DNA from: Ditylenchus dipsaci
Lineage: Eukaryota; Nematoda; Chromadorea; Rhabditida; Anguinidae
Direction of reading: 5' to 3'
Length of the DNA: 64,000 nucleotides
Assembly: GCA_004194705.1 (NCBI GenBank)
Contig: SADC01000010.1
Span: forward strand, 62,001-126,000
The first letter of the stretch is position 1, and each line of letters opens with the position of its first letter. Under the pieces are notes generated by a model, which did no database searches, had not been told where the DNA came from, and worked only from the letters and a program-made list of their open reading frames with translations. The position numbers and the translations under genes were made by a program. Shown here one piece after another: positions 55,900 through 64,000 of this stretch.

Positions 55900-56370
55900 T
55901 GGGATTTGCCTTGGTCCCCTAGGTAAAATTTTAGAAAATTTTGAAAAAAAAATATTTTTTAAATTGGCGCCTTTTGCTTTTTCATGCATCCAGAGTCTTT
56001 TTCGAGTGATTTGTGTCTAAGGTATGTGTGTGTGCGCATCTCAACTCCAAGCCCCAAGCTCCCTGCGCCCCGAAGGGGGCGCAGGGGGCTTGAGAGTTAG
56101 AGATGCGCGCACTCACTTACCTTAGACATAATTCCGAGAAGTACTCTTGACCAAAAAATGCATATAGAGTCTCTTTTGCCACGGCCCAGTTGAAAAACAT
56201 GGTGAGGCAGTCGAAGAATACATATATTTACTTTTCTATTGTTCTGCCATAAAAGTGGCCCCCTTCTATTCCCTTCCCCTCCCAATACAGCCCTTAATCC
56301 CTTTAAAATTCGAAAGGCGCCAATTTGAAAAATATTTTTTTTTAATTTTTCTAAAATTTTGCCTTGGTTA
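55900..56370. repeat. Second full copy of the 33 kb foldback repeat
   Basis: It shares TTTGTGTCTAAGGTATGTGT, the GC-rich hairpin (CTGCGCCCCGAAGGGGGCGC), TTGACCAAAAAATGCATATA and CTTCCCCTCCCAATACAGCC with 33190-33660, in inverted order. The outer arms GCCTTGGTCCCCTAGGTAAA and AATTTTGCCTTGG are also inverted. Confidence 0.8.
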
Positions 56371-56379
56371 TTTTGCCAA

Positions 56380-57285
56380 GTAAAGTGTTACCTTAAACAA
56401 TACATTAATACAACAATTAATGGCTAAATTTCTTAACAGAAATTTACATTTGGCCACAAATAATCTTTCACTGTTTTTCGTTCATAAGTTATAAATTATT
56501 ATAACTGTAGAATTTCTTTCTTCATTCTCTTTTTGCAACGAAAATACAAATTTTTCTTACAAGGGACCTATCGGGGTGTCATTTTGAGGACCCTATTACG
56601 TGAATTTTCTTTTTGGATATTCTTGTAGAGCATGTATGACTTCTAAGTGAAACTGGGCCATTGAGCCGGTATTACCGCAAAAAGTGGTACAAGAAACAAA
56701 TCAAAGTTATGAAATGACCATGATACAGGTATCATGGTGTTTGTTAGACATTTGTGTTCAATGTCTTTTTGCACCACGCCCCCCCCCAAAATCGACTTTT
56801 TGGGGAGGGTCTAAAAACGATTTTTATACAATAATTTTGCCATAAAAGAACCAAAAAAGCAATTAAAAAGGAACCTTTTGAAAAGAATTTGCTAGATCCT
56901 AGCCGTTATTTTGAATACTAAACGCACACAACTCGAAAATAAAAATTTTGTAAACAAAATGTGCTGGGGGATATAGCGCCCCCCCCCACGTCAGGTTTTC
57001 CTAAAAAAATTCTTAATCAAAAACACTATAAAACTCGAAAACGGTGTAGGGAAAATGACCTCTCCCCCGTCAGATTTTTCTGGCTACGCCTCTGACAGTG
57101 TATTAAGTCACAAGCAGTGTTGTAAATCGATGTTTTCGCGTTTTTTTTGGCACCGGCAGCGATTTAATTTACTTGAAATCGTTACACAGATATGGATGAT
57201 ACATCATTTCGTAGAGAAATTTCTCCACTACAGAACAGTGCTGATATATTTTGCATATAAGCATATTTAAGGGTATTTTAGGGTC
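56380..57285. other. No gene seen
   Basis: AT-rich DNA with C-runs. A CAGTGTTGTAAATCG segment at about 57115 matches the left terminus of the hAT element at 15542 without a right partner. Confidence 0.4.
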
Positions 57286-57289
57286 GTTT

Positions 57290-57605
57290 TATAGATGAAC
57301 TGCCCGGTACCGCACGTCCGGTGCCGCACTCGTGCCGATGCTTTTTCGGCACCGGGCGCCATACGCTGCGCCCATTTACGCTAAAAAGGTCTGTTATATA
57401 CCATTTTGTATAAGAACAGTTAGTCTACAAAGCTCATAAAAAAGTTTCTGTAATATAATGTGTTTTTATGAGTTACTGAGCTCCGGTGCCGGAAATTCTA
57501 GTTACAGTAAAAATTTCCGGCACCGGAGCCCAGTAACCCATAAAAGCACATTATATTACAGAAACTTTTTTACAGGCTTTGTAAACTAACTGTTCTTATA
57601 CAAAA
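57290..57605. repeat. CGGTGCCGG inverted repeats
   Basis: GCCGGTACCGCACGTCCGGTG-like units lie at the left. The palindrome TAAGAACAGTTAGTCTACAA pairs with TTGTAAACTAACTGTTCTTA around the loop CGGAAATTCTAGTTACAG. The GGCACCGG units match those in the hAT element at 15542-18632. Confidence 0.7.
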
Positions 57606-57609
57606 GGGG

Positions 57610-58198
57610 GTGGGGGGGGGGGTCATAGGGGTAATTACACCGCCGTCCCATGGAAATACGTTACCCCCCCCCTTGACCGTGAAAATCAGGCAAATTACCC
57701 CCTCCCCTTGAGAAAGTTCAAGTTGCGGCGCTGGTCGTGTGTCAGTCTGTTTGCCAGTATCAGGGCGAAGCTTATAGAAGGCTGCTGTAGCCCGTTGCGG
57801 ATGGGTAGTCTTGTATCAAGATTAAAATGTACCACGCTTATTTTACACTTGTGACCTCTAAAAGCAGACGGTCTAGGTAGAGAGTCAGTGCCAGACAAAA
57901 AATCTCAAAATCAGGATGTCGATCCTGAAAATCAGAATTTTGAAGAAGGCCCCTCTAAATCAGGTTGGAAGTCAAATGTTAGTCAAATCTCAAAATTTGT
58001 ACTACGCATTCCTGATATGCGACAATAAAAGATCAGGATTTGAACCCAAAAATCAGAAAATTTCTAATAAATCATGACATCTGGCCGCCTCACCTGTAGC
58101 CACTTTATTTTCGATTCCATGTTTTATTTGTGTCTTATTCATCTCGTATTTGTAAAATTAACTAAAAACCCAATAAGAAGATATCAAAACTTCCAGAA
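57610..58198. other. Upstream region of INTS14, no feature recognised
   Basis: It starts with a G-run/C-run dyad (57605-57670). From 57715 to 57900 a minus frame is open but has no recognised domain. A promoter for INTS14 would lie here; no clear motif is visible. Confidence 0.4.
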
Positions 58199-61100
58199 AT
58201 GAATCTCTATATTGCACTTGACTGCTCCTTGCAAATGATGCTGCCTACTTTGCATGGGACGAGCAAAAAGTTCGAACTAGCAGTTGATTTTGTCGCAAGA
58301 CTGGTAAATGGATTGGACCCAAAGGAGATGAATGTATCACTGGTAAGTTCAAAACGTTTTGCTCCCTTTTCAATAATGCCTGTTATTTTTCCACTCAGAT
58401 AGCTTTGACAAGTCAGCCAAGAATCGTGTGTGAAAAGGCAACTACTGTGGAGCATGCCATAAGCTGTTTTCGTGTCGACAGGTCTGTCTATTTCTATGTC
58501 TTTTTACTGTTTAAATGATTTATTCTTATTTAGTGGTCTGACCGACAGTGCATTGCTCAACTTCAGTGGATTGAGGGATCTCATTCTTCGTCGCAACAAT
58601 ATTCTCAACTTCGAGCTGATTGTGGTGCTCAGCGCTCATCATTATTTCGAGGTTTGTATCCCATCTTTATTATTATTTTTAGTCGTGAATCTTTCTTTTT
58701 CAGATCTCTGAATCGTTTCGCATGCCCTGCCCTGTCCGTTTCGTCACCGTTGCTTTGGGAAGACATAATCTGTGTGCAAAATTGTTGGCTGAGCTTGAAC
58801 TCGTCTCCTGCGCCTGCGCCAACGATGCTCAAATCAATGAAGAGAAAGCTTCAAGTTGGGTCATGCCTGCTCAAGTCTTTGATGAAGCTTCTTCCAAGTC
58901 TGTGGTCGAGTTCCTCGCAGTTCAAAAAAGGACTGAGAATAGAATCAAGCTGAATGTGTCACAGTCGTTGTCTATAGATGTAAATTTTTGTAGCGAATGG
59001 AGTGGTGCAGAATTATTTAATAGAGAAGAGGAAATCAAAAAACTAGAATACAGGAAAAATTGACGTGAAGCACTATCCATCATAGAAAAACTGCATGTAA
59101 ACTCTAACGAGTCTTCTAGAGACCAGAAAAATATCGAGAGTTTCGTTACATCAGGATATGACTGTTTTCAAAGCGGAAGCAGCAAGATATAGTCTTTTAC
59201 CTTCTGTTGGTCAGAATAGGGTCGACCTCGGCACGAAAAAATGTTTTCATTAATGGACCTCACACTGATTCTTAATTTCTGTACTATTGCCGTGCGAAGG
59301 TTTGATGTATTTTCTACGATTTAGATGTACTTGTCGCCTGGTCTTCCAATCAATCCCTTCCTCATCCTAGAAAATGAAATGCTTGTGAAACAACTGGATG
59401 GCAGCCAGAAGACTTCAAATGAACTGCAACTGCTAGGATTTGTCAAAGCTGTGAACTTGCTCTACCTTCCAAGCACTTATATGCTTCATGTAGTTAGACC
59501 ACAAGGTTGGTTTGTGTTTTTCAAAACTTCGCTTGAAGGCCATGGCCACGCGTTCTGAATTGTCCCCCGTCAATTCAAAAGATTTCGCCTAACCATTGAA
59601 CGTCTACGGATTTTTCAGCTTGGTTTCTAACAAATCAAAGCCTAGAATTTAATTTTAGGTATAGTCGTGTAAGACCAAGTAAAAATATCCGTACAGAAGT
59701 TCAGTGACTAGGATTTTTTTTGAATTGACGGGGACAACCGTTGTCGGAGATGGCAATGGCCTTGTGTGCCCTTGATGGTTGTACACCGCAAAAACGTATT
59801 GAACGTTTGATGCGTCTGTTTTTTAACACGAACTGTTGCCGAAAATGCTTGCGAGTTGCTTGCCAGGTCGATTTATTTCCTGTTTAGTAGAGAACAAAGA
59901 ATTTTCTCCGGCAATGAAATGGGCGAAAGGTCGAATATTTTCGGGCTGATCATGTTTCTAATATTTGACTTTTGTTATCTTTCAGGGATGGCCAATGACA
60001 AAAACTTCCAAGCATTCCATTTATTCGCAGAAGCCATGGGTTCAGAAGGGCAAGTCGCCGTCTTATTACATTCTTCAAGAGAACAGTGCATCCTGAAGCC
60101 GTTAAGGTGATTTCTACAGAAGCATTTATGAAGCTTTATACTATGCATTTTAGGGAGGAAATTACCGGTGAGTCGTCAACTTTCTTTTGTATTTTTACAT
60201 TTCGAATGGTTCGTTTTGCAGAGCCATGGATGCTTTGCCTACAGTTTATTCCTACGGGCTACTACCAATGGGAACTTACAAGAAATGTGACGGAAAAAAG
60301 TGAGTCTTTTTTTGTAATTTTCGGATACAAATCGCAATTTATATTTTTACTGCAGCAAGGGCTATGTTCGCGGAAGAAAAGGGTGTCAGTTATAAGGTCA
60401 ATAATTCTCGCACTTACTGGACTGACTCGCATGGTAATTTTTTCGGGTTTACATTCCACTCTCCCCTCAAGTTCGTTCCCGCCTAGGGTCCGACACTTTT
60501 TCAAGGCTCAAATAGAAATGTACCACCAAATGTGAGAATTTGGCCGCCTTTTTATTTTTTTGGCCGCCTTTTTCAAATTCATAATAAAAAAATAGAATTA
60601 GGCCGCCTTTTTCGAAAAATTGGCCGCCTTTTTTGTTAATTGATTTTCCTTTTACTGAACCAACTATTCTGAAGACAATGAATCAGACTATTACACCAAA
60701 TAGTTAGTTTCATTATATTTATCTCTAAGTCAACGACAAATCAATGATTGCATCGTCATAACTAGATGCAATGATTAGAGATGGGCTGGAGTGGCATGGA
60801 ATCCACAAATTTGATTTTTTTATTTTCTTTCTCTTATTACGTAATTTTTTCTCTTGTTTTGTCAGCATAAATGAGAGCCCTAGAGACTTTATACTTGTGG
60901 GATAAAATCGGGAATTTCAATTACGTACACGTAGGAACCAATTTCGCCACCTAGGTGCCTACATATTTTGACGAAGAGTTCAAACCTTCAGTTTAAAGAA
61001 ATTTATCTCCAAGTTTATGACAAAACAACGACCAGGTCAACAAAACAAATTCCATTAATGAAATTCTTTCAAGTGCATGGCCAATTTTTTTTCGTCCTCT

Positions 61101-62860
61101 TTTCTACTTTCCTCTAGCGGCTGCGGCAGCTGATCGATGAGTTTTTCTGACTATATGACTATCAAGGAATTCTTACAAACCTCATCTTTGATTCGCTCTG
61201 GACAAGTGCATGATATATCGGAACTGTTGGAACCCTGACAGGCTCCTACAAATAGGTTTGAAATAAATTTGCGAATCGATCAAATCGATCAAAATGGGCA
61301 CCAAAAGACGACCAACCTGCATGGAATTCTTCGTAGCAGGTTGCTCGTGGTCTTTGTAAACGATGACAAATGTCTTTTCAAGATCTTCTAGAGCTTACAT
61401 AAAGCACAAAGAGCAACGTTAAAGTAAAGTAAAATCTTACCTGGTATCTGTTTGTGCAGTTCGTAGTACTGCCGCAAATCTTCATTGGAAAGAGTATTTG
61501 AGAACCACGGTTCTTTGCTCTGTACGCTTTCTGAATTTGTTGTGCCGTCGGCTGATTCCGGACAATTCCAACTCCTTCTAATCAACATCAAAAAGTCACA
61601 CAATTGCTGTGATATAGTCAAGGATACATACCTTAAGTTTTCGCTGAATTACTCTCGCAGTCATACCTCCGCATGGCTCATCTTTCTTTTCGGTGCTCAT
61701 CTTTACTGGGCTGCTCAGGCCTGTGTCTTTCAACTCGTGGTCGTACTCTTCGCTTGTTTGGATGAAGGCCTTGGAAGTTGACATAAGATCTTTTGCGTAA
61801 CGAATTCGCATAGCAGCCCTGCAGAGAAAAATTCTCAGGCGGTTTCTGCCAGAGTGATCACAGTAATAGACATTATCTGAAAATTTGACAGAACTCCGCG
61901 TGTAATCACTAAAAATATCGTACCAAATATGAAGCCAATATGACAGATATACCGAATCCACGATCCTCCGTTTTCGTCCATCCACTTACCAGTATCTTCC
62001 TTGCTGCTGCCCTCCTTCACAGTCATCCACTCACGCGCCATACCTCGCTTCTTCTGTCGCTCGATTTGCGATTCCATTTCAGTTTACACCTTAAGTTAAA
62101 AACAAGCCTAATTGAGCAAAAAGAGCAATTAGCAAAAAAAAAAGGCGGTCAAATTTTGAAAAAGGCGGCCAAATTCTATTTTTTTATTATGAATTTAAAA
62201 AAGGCGGCCAAAAAAATTAAAAAGGCGGCCAAATTCTCACTACATTTCGTACATTTCTCATACAGCCCTTTTTTAACCCGATTTTCGAAGCCTTTTGCCA
62301 AACCTGATTCGTCAGTCTGATCAGAAAAATTGTATAGATTCTGATTCCACCAAGCAGTTCTCGAGTTAGCCACAAGTTTGCCGAAAAGACCCGCGGCTCT
62401 CGATATTATAATCACACCTAATTTATAAAAAAGAGAATTGCTAAAGTTTCCACTTTGTCTTATTTAAATTATTTGCCGCATTTTAGGCATTCAACAAGAT
62501 ATTCAAAAGATTCATCGCCTGCTGAAGAGAAATGATCGTCTGGAGCAGTTCTATCAGGTCTCTATTGCATTTTATAATTTCTTATTTGCTCTTGAGCTTT
62601 TACCATAATCTATGAATTTTTTAGGAAATTCAGAGGATTGGTCTCTATGCCGTTGCCTGCGGTTACGATTCTTTTGCTCCGGTCATGGCTGACATGCTGA
62701 CCAAGCGATGTGCAAACATCTCGCCGGAAAACAAGGTCATTTTGAATGAAGTTGTTAGTGCTCTGAGGTATGTTTTGGTTCCGATTAGCATCTGTTAATA
62801 CGCTAAATTCGTTCTTATAGGCAAGGTGGCTTCAAATCGATCATAGCCAAGGAACGATGA
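58199..62860 (+). CDS. INTS14: Integrator complex subunit 14 (VWA9), 12 exons
   Basis: INTS14 pairs with INTS13 and INTS10 in a nucleic-acid-binding module of the nuclear Integrator complex, which cuts snRNA and attenuated mRNA transcripts. Exons: 58199-58342, 58399-58481, 58534-58651, 58704-58979, 59325-59505, 59986-60106, 60154-60167, 60222-60299, 60356-60433, 62487-62557, 62625-62767, 62821-62860. All phases join, giving 448 residues (human 518). A VWA domain opens with LYIALDCSLQMM, where the usual DxSxS of the metal site is DCSLQ. The beta-barrel part has SNELQLLGFVKAVN and QVAVLLHSSREQC. The C-terminal helical part has IQQDIQKIHRLLKR and FYQEIQRIGLYAVACGYDSF, close to the family's VQKILRN and FYKELNRLRKAALAFG. 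Exon 7 is only 14 nt, and intron 9 is 2.05 kb with an antisense gene. The frame is intact throughout, unlike VPS45. Confidence 0.85.
59540..59760. repeat. Foldback in INTS14 intron 5
   Basis: The arms GGCCATGGCCACG and the inverse GGAGATGGCAATGGCC are joined through TGTCCCCCGTCAATTCAAAA, GTACAGAAGTTCAGTG and TTTCTAACAAATCAAAGCC. The family is that of 11949-12187 and 50308-50668. Confidence 0.75.
60515..62245. mobile_element. Inverted GGCCGCC-repeat unit enclosing an antisense gene
   Basis: The left arm, about 60515-60640, reads AATGTGAGAATTTGGCCGCC, then GGCCGCCTTTTTCAAATTCA and TAATAAAAAAATAGAATTAG. The right arm at about 62140-62245 is its close inverse (AATTTAAAAAAGGCGGCC, then GGCGGCCAAATTCTCACTAC). 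The match runs for more than 100 bp. No clear TSD was found. It sits in INTS14 intron 9 and surrounds all six exons of the minus-strand gene. It may be a transposon that carried the gene in, or two opposed MITE copies. Confidence 0.7.
61104..62077 (-). CDS. Unknown nested gene, six exons, about 198 residues
   Basis: Exons (minus strand, 5' to 3'): 62077-61990, 61876-61632, 61519-61441, 61393-61317, 61245-61181, 61146-61104. The donors (GTAAGT, GTATGT, GTAAGA, GTTGGT, GTTTGT) and TTTTCAG- or TAG-type acceptors give phases that all join. The predicted protein begins MESQIERQKKRGMAREWMTV. Its middle has RLRIFLCRAAMRIRYAKDL and NTLSNEDLRQYYELHKQIP, then LEDLEKTFVIVYKDHE. It ends in a basic tail, KMRKTHRSAAAAARGK. 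I do not recognise the family. The acceptor of exon 3 was chosen because it keeps the frame; an alternative acceptor 58 bases upstream would stop early. The whole gene lies inside intron 9 of INTS14, within the inverted GGCCGCC repeats. Confidence 0.6.
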
Positions 62861-62869
62861 TTGCAAGAA

Positions 62870-63500
62870 GTGTGTTCGAAAAAATTCCATTTGTTCAAGC
62901 TTTGTGTGTTGGTTATCATTTGTGATGTCTGTAGCCTTTGCTTTTTCCACGAACAGAAAGTTGTGCAGTATCATTTAGCGCTTATTGCTTTGATTTACGA
63001 ATTTGGAGACTAATCTATCAAGTTGATACTTCTCCTTTTTCTCGCTTTTGTAATGCCCCATCTTTTTAGAAGCGTTTCACCTTTGACCGTTACCTTCCCT
63101 GAACGGCCTTTGCCTTGACGCGCCACTTGACGTACTCCCTCTACTATCAAAGGTTTTTAACGGTGGATGTCCTGATCAATCTTTGACTAGATCAGCCAAC
63201 TGTGCTCCTTCTTGTACTCGAAGTGCTCCTGTTGTCGCAGAAAGAGAGATGTCACATTAAAGAGAGACGTTATAAGAAAGTGCGAGATTTAAAATAGGTT
63301 TGATTTGCAATATGAGGGCAATATTTGTTTAGTCCATCAAGTTTTTTAAATAAATTTTTCTTTCCCAAAGCTATATTTATGATCTTCAAGATAACATGCG
63401 GTCGAAAAGTGGTCACTCCGGCAGGTTCGCTAAAATCCAATACAGTTCATTTCAGAAAAGGTTGCACTGTACACCTTTCCCCCACGCAGAGTGCTCGGAT
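62870..63500. other. INTS14 3' region and intergenic DNA, no gene seen
   Basis: No clear poly(A) signal occurs close after the INTS14 stop. The rest is unique-looking sequence without a coding signal. Confidence 0.4.
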
Positions 63501-63514
63501 GGAGGAGATAACCT

Positions 63515-63735
63515 CATACCGTATTTTCTCTAGTGACCCCTGGGATACTATTGTTCAACCCTTCGAAAATCAGAAAATTCGAATTCGATCTCGAGATTTC
63601 GGGTGCTTAACCAAGATCTAAAAATTGGAAATTGTAAAGCGCATAAGAGTTAAGAAAATACACTAAACAGGTCTACAAAATTATCGCTCTACGCTGAGAT
63701 ACAGATGCTCAAAGTCGAAAGGGGGGGGGTCTACT
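63515..63735. repeat. CCGTATTT-family fragments
   Basis: CCGTATTTTCTCTAGTGACC at 63519 is a left terminus of the family, and GGGGGGGGGTCTACTATTAG at about 63721 is an interior unit. A right terminus is not found. Confidence 0.55.
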
Positions 63736-63749
63736 ATTAGAAAAAAGGC

Positions 63750-63975
63750 TGTAAGTGAATTTCTGCACCAAAAGTGTGAAATTCCGCACCAAATTAATTA
63801 AATTCCGCACCAAATTCAAATTCGTTCTAAAAATAGTGAATTTCCGCACCAAAATTGTAAAATTCCACACCAAATTTTTTATTTCATTGTCTGTGCTGTT
63901 TATCGTGTATAAAAAGTTGAGCATTGTCTCTTTCGAGTTCGGAAGTAGATCTGACACAGACAATGAAATAAAACA
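63750..63975. repeat. AATTCCGCACCAAATT tandem repeat and dyad
   Basis: Five units of AAATTCCGCACCAAATT lie at 63755-63880. Beyond them TTTCATTGTCTGTG and CACAGACAATGAAAT form an inverted pair (63891-63971). The minus-strand ORF over it is a translation of the repeat. Confidence 0.7.
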
Positions 63976-64000
63976 TTTGGCGAATCAGAATTCCAGTCAG

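Noticed and set aside
57695..57898. Minus-strand ORF upstream of INTS14 as a gene
   Set aside because: It has 67 codons with no recognisable domain, splice partner or repeat; not distinguishable from chance.
60086..60535. 149-codon ORF in INTS14
   Set aside because: It reads through exons and introns in the wrong frame; the spliced INTS14 model explains the conserved residues.

Overview
The window is nuclear DNA from an animal. Protein-coding genes are split by many short introns, about 45 to 70 bp, with GT donors and TTTTCAG or TTTTTAG acceptors. The base composition is AT-rich, and the genes are animal or broadly eukaryotic: PGM2, INTS14, VPS45, a FLYWCH-type gene and an innexin-like remnant. 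Short introns with TTTTCAG acceptors, FLYWCH/MULE proteins and dense foldback transposons would fit a nematode or another small invertebrate. The species cannot be fixed from the sequence, so this is an inference only.

Layout. 1-6.7 kb holds only repeats: tRNA-like boxes, TTGACC arrays, inverted repeats and a hexamer array. 6.75-9.9 kb is a degraded FLYWCH-type gene whose last exon is interrupted by a young, structurally complete 2.3 kb LTR element. That element encodes only Gag and a protease-like domain on the minus strand. 10-20 kb is a stack of foldback and inverted-repeat elements of several superfamilies, most with target-site duplications (TSDs) readable directly. They carry a hAT dimerisation-domain fragment and a small innexin-like remnant. 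20.07-23.1 kb is a VPS45 gene that kept its introns but has at least six reading-frame breaks. 23.4-31.7 kb is retroelement and MULE debris: a MULE C-terminus, a minus-strand SF1 helicase C-terminus, a minus-strand Ty3/gypsy RT, an unknown plus-strand ORF, and a 5'-truncated plus-strand Ty3/gypsy pol ending in a solo-visible 3' LTR. 31.7-37.3 kb is repeats plus one unknown minus-strand ORF. 37.38-49.81 kb is a 22-exon phosphoglucomutase-2 gene; its large introns hold a Tc1/mariner-type element, foldbacks, a full MULE and other MITEs. 50-58 kb is repeats. 58.2-62.86 kb is a clean 12-exon INTS14 gene. Its intron 9 holds an unidentified six-exon gene on the opposite strand, flanked by inverted GGCCGCC repeats.

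The dominant theme is an unusually dense population of inverted-repeat transposons. Many are built so that each terminal arm is an array of short tandem units, and this design recurs with 8-bp, 9-bp and TA target duplications. Only PGM2 (probably) and INTS14 look like working housekeeping genes. Exon boundaries are my reading of splice consensus plus family similarity remembered by eye; no alignment or search was run.
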